From PR03 sp031362725 (GTDB taxonomy: Bacteria > Myxococcota_A > UBA9160 > PR03), in assembly GCA_031362725.1 (NCBI GenBank), contig JANLTC010000358.1:1-30278 (forward strand): DNA of 30,278 nucleotides, given 5' to 3'. Both the position numbers and the translations under genes were made by a program. This document shows, in pieces, positions 22,600-30,278 of the stretch. The notes under the pieces are model-generated. The model saw only the letters and a list, made by a program, of their open reading frames with translations. It was not told the origin of the DNA and made no database searches. Every line of letters begins with the position of its first letter. Within the stretch, counting starts at the first letter, position 1.

Positions 22600-24021
22600 A
22601 TGACGGACTTCTTCTACGACCGACTGACGCAACTCGACCACTCGTTCCTGGTCTACGAAGGTCCCAATGCGCCGATGCACGTCGGCGCCACGCAGATCTT
22701 CGAGGCCGCGCCGCTGCGGCGGCCCGAGGGCGGCATCGATCTCGAACGCATCGAGGCCTACGTGCAGTCGCGACTACACCGGATTCCGCGCTATCGGCAG
22801 CGGCTGGCACACACGCCGATCGAACGGCATCCGATCTGGATCGACGACGCGCGCTTCAACATCCACTACCACGTCCGCCACACGCGGCTCCCGCGTCCCG
22901 GTGACGAGCGGCTGCTGAAGCGCACGGTCGGTCGCATCTTCTCGCAGCATCTCGACCGGGGAAAACCGCTCTGGGAGATGTGGCTGATCGAAGGACTCGA
23001 GGGCGATCGCATCGCGGTCATTTCGAAGATCCACCACTGCATGGTCGACGGGATCTCGGGTGTGGATCTGCTCGCCGCGCTGCTCACGGCCGACCCGGTC
23101 GAAGGCGGAGACCCGCCGCACGCGTGGCTGGCGCGACCGGCGCCGAGCGCTGCGCAACTCGCGCGCGACGAAGCGGAACGCGCGCTGCGCACGCCGCTCG
23201 ATGCCGCGTCGGCGCTCATCGACCTCGCCCGTGACGACGATCACGCGCGCGAACGTTTCGCGAAGCGGCTCGGTGCGCTCAGCAGCTTCGTTTCGGGCGG
23301 CGGCGGTGTCACCGCTTCGAGTACGTCGATCAATCAGCCCGTCGGCCCGTACCGGCGCGTCGATTGGCTGCCGATGGATCTGCGGCGGGTCCGCAGCGTT
23401 GCGAAACAATTGGGCGGCACCGTCAACGACGTGGTACTCGCCACCGTGGCCGGCGGCGTGCGGCGCTTCTTGAAGCGAGCGCGCCAGGAAGACGTTCGAA
23501 AGCTCGACTTTCGCGTAATGGCGCCGGTCAGCATGCGCGACACGACGGAGCACGGGACGCTCGGCAATCGCGTCTCGGCGTGGTTCGTGCCGCTACCGGT
23601 GCACGAGCGCGATCCGATCGCGCGCTACGAACTCGTTCGCAAGGCCACGGCCGAACTCAAGCGCAGTCGCGCAGCACTCGCGGCCGACACCGTGACGCAG
23701 CTCACCGAGTGGACCGGCACCACGCTGCTGTCGCTCGGCGCGCGGCTGATGGACGCCGCCCTGCCCTTCAATCTGGTGGTCACGAACGTTCCGGGCCCGC
23801 GCGATGCGCTGTACCTGCTTGGCGCACAGCTGCTCGAGTCGCATCCGCTGCTCCCGTTGATGGGGCACCTCTCGACCGGCATCGCCCTGATGAGCTACCG
23901 CGACACGCTGTCGTGGGGCTTCTGCGCGGACTGGGACGTCGTCCCCGATCTCCACGAATTCGTACTCGCCGTGGACCACTCGTTCCGCAAGCTCGCCGCG
24001 GCCGCGGGCATCGACGAATAG
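22600..24021 (+). CDS. Wax ester synthase / diacylglycerol O-acyltransferase (copy 2)
   Basis: This also encodes 473 residues and keeps its motifs in register with copy 1: YDRLTQLDHSFLVYEGPNAP, MHVGATQIFEAA, KPLWEMWLIEGL, catalytic HHCMVDG at 145-151, GGTVNDVVLATVAGGVRRFL, GTLGNRVSAWFVPLPV and NLVVTNVPGPRDALYLLGAQ. Matching length and co-linear motifs point to an old tandem duplication, with the middle region (about 170-260) most diverged, so the substrates may differ. The start follows copy 1 by 7 nt with no strong Shine-Dalgarno sequence, suggesting coupled translation. It is convergent with the metallo-hydrolase gene (29-nt gap without a clear terminator). Confidence 0.93.
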   Translation: MTDFFYDRLTQLDHSFLVYEGPNAPMHVGATQIFEAAPLRRPEGGIDLERIEAYVQSRLHRIPRYRQRLAHTPIERHPIWIDDARFNIHYHVRHTRLPRPGDERLLKRTVGRIFSQHLDRGKPLWEMWLIEGLEGDRIAVISKIHHCMVDGISGVDLLAALLTADPVEGGDPPHAWLARPAPSAAQLARDEAERALRTPLDAASALIDLARDDDHARERFAKRLGALSSFVSGGGGVTASSTSINQPVGPYRRVDWLPMDLRRVRSVAKQLGGTVNDVVLATVAGGVRRFLKRARQEDVRKLDFRVMAPVSMRDTTEHGTLGNRVSAWFVPLPVHERDPIARYELVRKATAELKRSRAALAADTVTQLTEWTGTTLLSLGARLMDAALPFNLVVTNVPGPRDALYLLGAQLLESHPLLPLMGHLSTGIALMSYRDTLSWGFCADWDVVPDLHEFVLAVDHSFRKLAAAAGIDE

Positions 24022-24050
24022 TCGGCCGTTCCCAGTGACGCAGATCCGGT

Positions 24051-25487
24051 TCAGTCCAGCCGCACGCGCTCGCCGTACTGGGGCGCCACGGCGACACAGC
24101 CGATGCGCAGGGCGATCGTACGCTGCATCGCGAGGGCTGCTTCGGGCTCCCCGTGAACGACGAACGCCGTGCGCGGAGCGGCGGGCGCGCTCGCCAGCCA
24201 TTGCGCGATCTCCTCCCCATCCGCGTGTACCGAGAACCCCGACGCATCGACGATCTCCGCCCGCACCGCCACATAGCGACCGAGCATCTTCAGCGCGGTC
24301 GCTCCCCGCAGCAGCGTGCGACCGCGCGTGCCCTCGGCCTGGTAGCCGACCAGCACGACGCTGTTGCGGGCGTCGGGAAGACGCCGCGCCAGGTGGTGCA
24401 TCACGCGTCCGCCGGTCGCCATGCCCGATGCGGAAATGATGATCGCCGGCAACGCGGCGTCGTGGATCGCTTTCGAATCCGCGGCGCTATGCGCTTCGAT
24501 CAACCCGCCGGGATCGAACGGCGCCGGATCCCCGCGATACTCCGGTCGGATCTCGGGATCGCCATCCCGCGCAGCCCGCTCGTAGACGGCCAGCGCCGCG
24601 AGCGCCATCGGCGAATCGACATAGACGGGCAGATCCGGAATGCGGCCAGCCTTCACCAGGCGCCGCAAAGTCAGCAGCATGACCTCCGTGCGATCGACTG
24701 CGAACGCCGGGATCACGATCGCGCCGCGCCGTTCTGCAGTCCGTACGATCGCGTCGGCGAAGCGCTCGAGCGCGGCGCCCTCGTCATGACGCCGATTGCC
24801 GTAGGTGGACTCGACGACGCAGGTTGCGACGGCTTCGGGCGGCTCGGGCGGCAGCAGGATCTCGTGGTGCTGGCGACCGAGATCGCCGGAGAAGAGCAAC
24901 GAGTCGGCGACATGGTCTTCGAGGTCGACACGCACCCAGGCGGAGCCGAGGATGTGGCCGGCCCGCCGGAATGTCGCACGCACGCCCGGCCCGACCTCGA
25001 TCGACGCGCCGAACGCGACCGGGCGGAGCTGCCGCAGCGCGGCCTGCGCATCCGCCTCGGTGTAGAGCGGGAGAGCGGGCGTGTGCTTCGAAAATCCCTT
25101 GCGGTTGGCGTATCCCGCGTCCTCTTCTTGCAAGCGCCCGCTGTCGGGCAGCACGATCGCAGCGAGCGCGGCGCTATTCGCGGTACAGAAGACCGGCCCC
25201 CGAAAACCAGCGCGCACGAGCGCGGGCAGGTACCCGATGTGATCGAGATGGGCGTGCGTGACGACGACCGCATCGAGCCGCTCGGGCGGAAACGGGAATG
25301 GATCCCAGTTGCGCAGGCGCAGTTCCTTCAGCCCCTGAAAGAGCCCGCAATCGAAGAGCACGCGCGCGCGCTGCGTCTCGAGCAGGAAGCGACTGCCCGT
25401 GACGGTGCGCGCCGCACCGAGGAAGCGCAGCGTCGGCGATCCAGCCGACGCGTTCGTTGCCGACGCTGAGGTGCCCGTATTTGCCAT
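24051..25487 (-). CDS. Beta-CASP metallo-beta-lactamase fold hydrolase with RNA-specificity domain
   Basis: This encodes 478 residues. The MBL domain has TLRFLGAARTVTGSRFLLE, DCGLFQG and the zinc motif THAHLDHIGYLP (His/Asp at 78-83), then GHILGSAWV and FSGDLGR. The beta-CASP insert has VVESTYGNRRH, PAFAVDRTE and YVDSPMALAA, and the end has SGMATGGRVMHHL and SGFSVHADGEEIAQWL of the RMMBL domain. This architecture is shared with CPSF-73-like ribonucleases, so RNA processing or decay is the likely role; the substrate is unknown. The ATG at 25487 lacks a Shine-Dalgarno sequence and lies 6 nt after TATGCT, suggesting a leaderless mRNA. It is divergent from the LOG gene (120 bp). Confidence 0.9.
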   Translation of the reverse strand: MANTGTSASATNASAGSPTLRFLGAARTVTGSRFLLETQRARVLFDCGLFQGLKELRLRNWDPFPFPPERLDAVVVTHAHLDHIGYLPALVRAGFRGPVFCTANSAALAAIVLPDSGRLQEEDAGYANRKGFSKHTPALPLYTEADAQAALRQLRPVAFGASIEVGPGVRATFRRAGHILGSAWVRVDLEDHVADSLLFSGDLGRQHHEILLPPEPPEAVATCVVESTYGNRRHDEGAALERFADAIVRTAERRGAIVIPAFAVDRTEVMLLTLRRLVKAGRIPDLPVYVDSPMALAALAVYERAARDGDPEIRPEYRGDPAPFDPGGLIEAHSAADSKAIHDAALPAIIISASGMATGGRVMHHLARRLPDARNSVVLVGYQAEGTRGRTLLRGATALKMLGRYVAVRAEIVDASGFSVHADGEEIAQWLASAPAAPRTAFVVHGEPEAALAMQRTIALRIGCVAVAPQYGERVRLD

Positions 25488-25493
25488 GCGCGC

Positions 25494-25499
25494 AGCATA
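25494..25499 (-). promoter_or_regulatory. Candidate -10 box for a leaderless metallo-hydrolase transcript
   Basis: On the minus strand GCGGGTATGCT is followed by 6 nt and ATG. The 11-nt core differs by one base from that before iclR (GCGGGTATGTT) and the distance to ATG is identical. There is no Shine-Dalgarno sequence between box and start. Confidence 0.35.
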
Positions 25500-25558
25500 C
25501 CCGCGCGACGTGTCCGCGAGTAGCGCATGACGAGAGGGTCCGAATCCATCGCACGCCC

Positions 25559-25567
25559 TGTTACTCT
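25559..25567 (+). promoter_or_regulatory. Candidate extended -10 promoter (TGTTACTCT)
   Basis: TG-n-TACTCT lies 40 nt before the ATG of the LOG-family gene and shares the TG-n-TAnnnT form with the sites at 2522 and 15448. No -35 box is evident. Confidence 0.3.
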
Positions 25568-25607
25568 GCCGCTCGCGACGCATCGCGACGCGCCAAAGCG
25601 AGGCAGG

Positions 25608-26345
25608 ATGAGCGAAGCCAAACAACCCTTCGGACAGCCCGACGTCGTCTACTTCCGCGACGAAGACGCTGCTGCCCGGTTGCTCGAGGGAGCCGTGGGC
25701 GCGCTGTGGGAAGTCGTCAACCAGCTGACGCGCTTCCGGCGCACGACGCGAAGGAACTATCGGGTCACGATCTTCGGGTCCGCCCGCCTCGATCCCAGCT
25801 CTCCGGTCTACCAGGCGGTGAAGCAACTCGCGGCGGAACTGACGACGCTCGGTTGTGACATCGTCACTGGCGGCGGCCCGGGCTTGATGCAGGCTGCCAA
25901 CGAGGGCGCGGCGTCGGTCGATCCGAAGGCGCTCGAGCGCTCGATCGGCATCCGCGTCGAACTGCCCTTCGAGCAGCACATGAATCCGTTCGTCGGGCAG
26001 GCGTACCAGCACCGCACGTTCTTCTCGCGGCTCCATCACTTCATGATCGTGTCGGACGCGTTCGTCGTGGTGCCCGGCGGTGTCGGCACGATGCTCGAGC
26101 TGTCGCTCGCCTGGCAACTGCTGCAGGTGCGCAAGCTCTACGCGACGCCGCTGATCCTGATCGGAACGATGTGGGCCGAGCTGGTCGAATGGGGCCGCCG
26201 ATCGATGCTGAAGGAGGGCAACGCGCTCGCCAGCCCCGTCGACTTCACGATCCCGCACTGCGTCAGCGACACCGACGAGGCCGTCGCGCTGATCCGCGTG
26301 AAGCGCGAGGAGTGGCTGCGAACGCAGGCTGCGCCAGAGCCGTGA
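25608..26345 (+). CDS. LOG family protein (lysine decarboxylase-like fold, TIGR00730-related)
   Basis: This encodes 245 residues. The Rossmann-like core has YRVTIFGSARLD, then CDIVTGGGPGLMQAANEGA (about 83-101) and VVVPGGVGTMLELSLAW (153-169); the PGGxGTxxE signature marks LOG proteins. In plants and some bacteria these release free cytokinin from nucleotide 5'-monophosphates; in most bacteria the physiological substrate is unknown and older annotations as lysine decarboxylase are wrong. The N-terminal extension of about 50 residues (VVYFRDEDAAARLLEGAVGA) is longer than in minimal LOG. The ATG at 25608 has GAGGCAGG upstream; an in-frame ATG at 25527 precedes the -10 element and is unlikely. 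The UbiB-like gene follows after 22 nt. Confidence 0.88.
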   Translation: MSEAKQPFGQPDVVYFRDEDAAARLLEGAVGALWEVVNQLTRFRRTTRRNYRVTIFGSARLDPSSPVYQAVKQLAAELTTLGCDIVTGGGPGLMQAANEGAASVDPKALERSIGIRVELPFEQHMNPFVGQAYQHRTFFSRLHHFMIVSDAFVVVPGGVGTMLELSLAWQLLQVRKLYATPLILIGTMWAELVEWGRRSMLKEGNALASPVDFTIPHCVSDTDEAVALIRVKREEWLRTQAAPEP

Positions 26346-26367
26346 ACGCTCGCGCGGCCGCAACGCG

Positions 26368-27702
26368 ATGAGCGACGAACACGCGCCGCGCCGCCGATCG
26401 CGCGTGCCTGCGGGCCGACTCGAGCGACTCGCGCGCTTCGGCTTGATGGCCGGTGAGTTCGCCGCCGGTGGTCTCGTCGAAGGCGCGCGGCGACTGTTCG
26501 GCGGCACCGCCGCCGACGCGACGAGCGCGCTGCTGAATCCGGAGAGCGCGCGGCGCCTCGCGCAGCGCCTGTCGCGACTGCGCGGCGCGGCGATGAAACT
26601 CGGCCAGCTGCTCTCGCTCGAGAGCACCGACATCCTGCCTCCCGAGTTCGCCGAGGCGCTCGCGGTGCTGCGCGCGTCCGCCGACTCGATGCCGCCCGCG
26701 CAGGTGCGGCGCGTGCTCGGTCGCGAGTACGGAAAAGGCTGGGAGGCTCGCTTTCGCGACTTCGACTGGGAACCGCTCGCCGCCGCGTCGATCGGCCAGG
26801 TCCACGCTGCGACGGCCACCGACGGCCGCGCGCTCGCGCTGAAGATCCAGTATCCGGGCATCGCGAAGAGCATCGACAGCGACGTCGACAACGTCGCGAC
26901 CTTGCTGCGTCTCGGCCGCTTCTTGCCCGGCGAGATCGACCTCGGCGGCATCCTCGAAGAAGCGAAGCGCCAGTTGCGGCAGGAGGCCGATTACCTCGTC
27001 GAGGCCGATCACCTGCGTCGCTATGCGGAACTGCTCGCGGACGAGCCGCTACTGCTCGTCCCGGGGGTCCACGGCGACCTCTCGACGCGCCGTGTGCTCG
27101 CGATGGATCGCGTCTTTGGCGAGCCGATCGAATCGCTCGCCGGCGCGAGCGTCGCGCAAGAGCGTCGCGATGCGGTCGGCCACGCGCTCGAGCGGCTCGT
27201 CTTCCGTGAACTCTTCGAGTTCCACTTCATGCAGACCGACCCGAACTTCGCGAACTACCTGCTCGCGCCCGACACCGATCGCGTCGCGCTGCTCGACCTC
27301 GGTTCGGCGCGCGCCTTCGACCCGGCGTTCTGCGAGCGCTACGCGCGGATCGTGCGCGCGGCTGTGACGGGCGACCGGCGCGAACTCCGGGCCGCGGCCA
27401 TCGCGATCGGCTATCTGCCCGAAGGCGAACGCGAGGACCGCGCCCGTGGCGTCGAGGACCTGATCCTGCTGATCTGCGAACCGCTCCGTCACGAGGGCGT
27501 GTATGACTTCGGCCGCTCGCAGGTTCCCGCGCGCACCCGCGACCTCGGCTTCGACCTGGCGTTCCGGAAGGGCTTCCTGCGCCCGCCGCCGCCCGAGACG
27601 GTCTTCCTGCACCGCAAGCTGGTCGGCTCGTTCCTACTCTGCGCGCGGATCCGTGCGCGCGTCGACGTGAATGCGCTGATCCGTCCGCTGATCGGACTCT
27701 GA
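26368..27702 (+). CDS. UbiB/ABC1 (ADCK-like) atypical kinase-family protein
   Basis: This encodes 444 residues. The ABC1 signatures are present: AAMKLGQLLSLES with the KxGQ motif (77-80), PLAAASIGQVHAA (136-148), LALKIQYPGI with the ATP-binding Lys159, the ExD-type EADYLVEADHLRRY, MQTDPNFANYLL in place of the usual HADPHPGN, and VALLDLGSAR in place of DFG. Members have ATPase activity and support ubiquinone or other lipid handling. The QTDPNFAN variant occurs in a subgroup of bacterial and mitochondrial ABC1 proteins, so a ubiquinone role should not be assumed. No C-terminal membrane anchor is obvious. It is likely co-transcribed with the LOG gene and is followed by two tandem hairpins. Confidence 0.9.
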   Translation: MSDEHAPRRRSRVPAGRLERLARFGLMAGEFAAGGLVEGARRLFGGTAADATSALLNPESARRLAQRLSRLRGAAMKLGQLLSLESTDILPPEFAEALAVLRASADSMPPAQVRRVLGREYGKGWEARFRDFDWEPLAAASIGQVHAATATDGRALALKIQYPGIAKSIDSDVDNVATLLRLGRFLPGEIDLGGILEEAKRQLRQEADYLVEADHLRRYAELLADEPLLLVPGVHGDLSTRRVLAMDRVFGEPIESLAGASVAQERRDAVGHALERLVFRELFEFHFMQTDPNFANYLLAPDTDRVALLDLGSARAFDPAFCERYARIVRAAVTGDRRELRAAAIAIGYLPEGEREDRARGVEDLILLICEPLRHEGVYDFGRSQVPARTRDLGFDLAFRKGFLRPPPPETVFLHRKLVGSFLLCARIRARVDVNALIRPLIGL

Positions 27703-27728
27703 TCGCGCTGTACGCGTGGCGGCCTGCA

Positions 27729-27760
27729 GCGCGCGAGGCGCGCCCGCCGGACGATCCGGC
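27729..27760 (+). terminator. Two tandem hairpins after the UbiB-like gene
   Basis: GCGCGC-GAG-GCGCGC (27729-27743) is followed by GCCGGA-CGA-TCCGGC (27746-27760). Both are perfect 6-bp stems with 3-nt loops, separated by 2 nt, beginning 27 nt after the stop codon. No T-tract follows. They probably define the 3' end of the LOG-UbiB transcript. The remaining 115 nt before the next gene hold a weak -10-like TAGGTAGGGT (27821-27830). Confidence 0.45.
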
Positions 27761-27875
27761 CCGGCCGTCAAACCGCGTCCGGGCGTCGGCCGCCTGACAG
27801 ACATTCGCGGCGCAAGCGTTTAGGTAGGGTACGCGCGTCGTCTCGGGATCCCGGTCGCGCGCGGGGAGGGGAAGG

Positions 27876-30278
27876 ATGCGCTCGCTTGCCCGCGTCTCGA
27901 TCGCCATCGGCTGCGCCGCGTTCGTCTCGCTTGCGACTCCGGCCGGCGGCTTCGAGTTCTTCGACGGACGGCTCCAGATCCACGGCTTTGCCGAGGCCCA
28001 GATCCGCGCGCTGTCTCGAAACATGGACCCAAGCGACAACTGGGATCTGGCCCAGTGGTACAACGTCGTCAGCGTCGAACTCGAGTACACCGCGGTCGAT
28101 TCGGGCTGGGGTCCCTTCGACCTGCTGTCGTTCTTCAGTCGAGTCGAGGCTCGCTACGACTGCGTCTGGACACGCGCGTGCGGGATCTTTCCGTCCGTGA
28201 ACACCTGGGGCAATCGCGCGGACCACCTGCCGCTGCGAATGACCAATGCGACGCGCAGCGGCTTCCAGGGCTCGGTGTTCACCGGACCCAAGGGTCGCTA
28301 CTCGGGAACCCAACTCGTCCCCATCCTCGACGGACGCACCGTCGCGGCCGGCGTTCCGCAGTATTCGGCGCAGCCGCAGCCGCAGAACGATCATCTGCCG
28401 ATGAGCTTCTCGCAGCTCCACCGCATCGACGGGCTCTTCGAGGTCGCGGGGCCCGACGAGCAGTACGGCACCGCGGACGACCCCGCGGCGTTCGCTTTCT
28501 CCGAGATCCTGGGCCGCTGCCGCTTCGGCTCACGCGAGCTTCCCGGTGGCGACGACGGCCACGGTCTGCAGATCCTGGGTCCCTTCGAGCCGCGCTGTCC
28601 GATCCGGACGCTCGCACGACTCTCGAGCATCCCGAATCCGTTCAATGCGCTCGACCTGAATCCGGTTCTCTTCGGTGTCGATGGAATTCCCGACACCGCA
28701 GACGACGCGAGCGCTCCGCTTGCGCCGGTTGGATCGGGCGAGCTGCCGTTCCGGCCAGCGCCGACGATCCAGGCCGGGCCGAGCGGCTCGCCGGAGGTCG
28801 CGCGCGGCATCTACTATCCGAGTCCCGCGCTGCGCAAAGCGATCCGCGACGACGTGTTCGGCACCTTCGACCAGAACTTCCGTCAGGCGGAACTCGAGTG
28901 GAACCGCGGCGCCAGTCAACAGGACGAGCGCGAACTGAAAGAGCTCTACGCCGACATGGAGTTCCTCGACAGTCGGCTGTGGGTGCGCGCCGGCAAGCAG
29001 AACATCGTCTGGGGCAAGACCGAGTTGTTCCGCACCACCGACCAGTTCAACCCGGCCGATCTGGCGCTCGCGACGCTTCCCGATCTCGAAGAAGCGCGCA
29101 TCCCGCTGTGGTCGATTCGCGGCGTGTACTCGTTCTACGAGCTGGGACCGCTCGAGGACGTGCGCCTCGAACTCGCCGCGAATCTGGACGACTTCGAGCC
29201 CGCCGACACCGGTCGCTGTGGCGAGCCGTTCACCGTCTTCGCGGCCTGCAACAAGACGACGGGGCTGTTCTTCCACGGCGTGACAGGCTTTGGCGCCGCC
29301 GGGGAACATCGCCCGTCGAATCCGTGGCAGGACGCGTCCGGGTTCGAGTACGGCGGACGCCTCGAGTTCCGGCTCGGGCGCTTCAGCTTCCAGATCTCCG
29401 ACTTCTTCGGCTACGAGGACCTGCCCTACCAGAACCGTCTGTTCGACTACAGCCGCAATGTCGATCCGCTTTCCGGGCGACCGCGGAAAGCATTCGCGAG
29501 GGGCAGCTGCACGACCGGGCAGGAACCCGCCTGCCTCGGACTCTCACCGGCGTCGGGAATCACCTCGGACGGGACGTCATTGAATCTTTCGGCCGAGAAT
29601 CGCCAAGCCGTCCTCAACGATACGCCGGTCAACATGCAGCTGTTCGCGATGATCTGCTCGACCAGCATCGGCTTCAACTCGATCGACCCGACGTCCTGTG
29701 GGCAGTCCGTGTTCAACAGCCTCGCCAACCTGCTGACCAGCGTGAAGTACGAGCGCAACATGGCGAAGGATCCCGGCACGATCCCGGTGTCGGCGACACT
29801 GTCGAACGCGCTCGCTGGCAATGCCATCGCCTCCTCGATCCTGCGCTCGATCACCAGAGCGCCGATCCCGTTCGTGCGGCTCAACGCCGACCCCTGCGAC
29901 GGCTTTCGCAGCTACGGTTGCCCGGCCAAGGGTCAGGCGCCGGTCACCGACTTCGGCCCCCACCCCACCTATGCGGCGACGCTGACACTCAACCAGGCGC
30001 TGACCGACGAACAGGAGGCGCTGCTCGGCTGCGGCGAGTTCTACGGCAGCGATTGCGAAGTCGACGGGATCGACTTCGCCAACACCGAGGCGAGTGTATT
30101 CCTGCAGTCGCTCGTCGGGTCCGTCGGCGTGATCTCCGCGAAGGGCTGGACCACGCGAAATGGACAGCCCCAGCCTGGTACTTTGGCATTTGATGGCGGG
30201 CCCGTCGGCACGCGGTACGACCAGGGTGGCGTCCTGCAACTGCCCGGTGCGCGCGCACCGGGCGCGCCTGGATACGAC
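27876..30278 (+). CDS. DUF1302-like outer-membrane protein, cysteine-rich (3' end outside window)
   Basis: The frame is open from the ATG at 27876 to the window edge (801 codons, no stop). GGGGAGGGGAAGG lies immediately upstream and a signal peptide follows (RSLARVSIAIGCAAFVSLAT, cleavage after TPAGG). Beta-barrel-type stretches are QIHGFAEAQIRALSRNMDPS, RLWVRAGKQNIVWGKTELFR followed by TTDQFNPADL (about 368-397), DVRLELAANLDDFEPAD and GGRLEFRLGRFSFQISDFFG. The WGKTxxFRxxDxxNPxDL region resembles DUF1302 proteins, outer-membrane proteins often found near DUF1329 and RND lipid transporters. Unusually, eight or more closely spaced cysteine pairs occur (for example DCVWTRAC, CGEPFTVFAAC, CTTGQEPAC, CGEFYGSDC). 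The substrate is unknown. A large ORF in another frame over this region is a shadow. Confidence 0.8.
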   Translation, partial: MRSLARVSIAIGCAAFVSLATPAGGFEFFDGRLQIHGFAEAQIRALSRNMDPSDNWDLAQWYNVVSVELEYTAVDSGWGPFDLLSFFSRVEARYDCVWTRACGIFPSVNTWGNRADHLPLRMTNATRSGFQGSVFTGPKGRYSGTQLVPILDGRTVAAGVPQYSAQPQPQNDHLPMSFSQLHRIDGLFEVAGPDEQYGTADDPAAFAFSEILGRCRFGSRELPGGDDGHGLQILGPFEPRCPIRTLARLSSIPNPFNALDLNPVLFGVDGIPDTADDASAPLAPVGSGELPFRPAPTIQAGPSGSPEVARGIYYPSPALRKAIRDDVFGTFDQNFRQAELEWNRGASQQDERELKELYADMEFLDSRLWVRAGKQNIVWGKTELFRTTDQFNPADLALATLPDLEEARIPLWSIRGVYSFYELGPLEDVRLELAANLDDFEPADTGRCGEPFTVFAACNKTTGLFFHGVTGFGAAGEHRPSNPWQDASGFEYGGRLEFRLGRFSFQISDFFGYEDLPYQNRLFDYSRNVDPLSGRPRKAFARGSCTTGQEPACLGLSPASGITSDGTSLNLSAENRQAVLNDTPVNMQLFAMICSTSIGFNSIDPTSCGQSVFNSLANLLTSVKYERNMAKDPGTIPVSATLSNALAGNAIASSILRSITRAPIPFVRLNADPCDGFRSYGCPAKGQAPVTDFGPHPTYAATLTLNQALTDEQEALLGCGEFYGSDCEVDGIDFANTEASVFLQSLVGSVGVISAKGWTTRNGQPQPGTLAFDGGPVGTRYDQGGVLQLPGARAPGAPGYD

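Noticed and set aside
24035..25469. Long plus-strand open frames opposite the beta-CASP hydrolase gene
   Set aside because: They are antisense shadows typical of high-GC coding DNA; all recognisable motifs are on the minus strand.
28055..30193. A 712-residue plus-strand open frame over the DUF1302-like gene
   Set aside because: It has Arg/Ala/Gly-rich shadow composition and no signal peptide or domain, while the frame from 27876 has a signal peptide, Shine-Dalgarno sequence and family motifs throughout.

Overview
The window is about 30 kb of GC-rich DNA (roughly two thirds G+C by eye) packed with bacterial protein-coding genes. I saw no rRNA, tRNA, CRISPR array or insertion sequence. Several features point to a free-living Gram-negative bacterium of the former deltaproteobacterial assemblage (Myxococcota- or Binatota-like): PEP-CTERM sorting tails, a DUF1302-like outer-membrane protein, an F420-type luciferase-family oxidoreductase, paired wax-ester synthases and an HAD-PlsC fusion. 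The lineage is inference from gene content; no marker gene was available to test it.

Region by region. (1) 1-2495 (+): the 3' end of a calcium-binding-type Asp/Asn-repeat protein, a small secreted 11-residue-repeat protein, then an ECF sigma factor, DUF3619 and DUF3106, an overlapping three-gene set known from other proteobacteria. The sigma factor has no ATG/GTG/TTG in a sensible place. (2) 2558-5294 (+): a tight operon of a luciferase-like F420 oxidoreductase, a DusB-type tRNA-dihydrouridine synthase and pyridoxamine-phosphate oxidase. (3) 5298-7342 (-): an IclR regulator, a branched-chain-type aminotransferase and a degenerate GNAT acetyltransferase. (4) 7433-14728: an island of PEP-CTERM surface proteins (an FG-GAP propeller, a second propeller-like protein, a secreted nuclease and a broken glycine-rich protein) around a sigma-54 enhancer-binding protein that has its own near-consensus -24/-12 promoter. 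(5) 14817-16930: YheU, VF530 and an HAD-phosphatase/acyltransferase fusion. (6) 17052-21065 (+): an overlapping operon of an SGNH hydrolase, an O-carbamoyltransferase and a membrane protein that fuses SxtJ-like and DUF5989-like parts. It is the best candidate here for a poorly described system, probably carbamoylation of an unidentified surface or secreted product. (7) 21171-24021 (+): tandem WS/DGAT wax-ester/triacylglycerol synthases. (8) 24051-30278: a beta-CASP metallo-hydrolase (-), then a LOG-family protein, a UbiB/ABC1 kinase-like protein and a large cysteine-rich DUF1302-like protein cut by the window edge (+).

The strongest second-look items are the PEP-CTERM/sigma-54 island, the carbamoyltransferase-SxtJ/DUF5989 operon, the sigma factor start (CTG start, TGA readthrough or sequence error), and two minus-strand genes sharing a GGGTATGYT element 6 nt before ATG, which suggests leaderless mRNAs. 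The broken reading frames (GNAT, nuclease start, glycine-rich remnant) lie in accessory genes, while housekeeping genes are intact. That favours real decay, but base-level assembly errors cannot be excluded.
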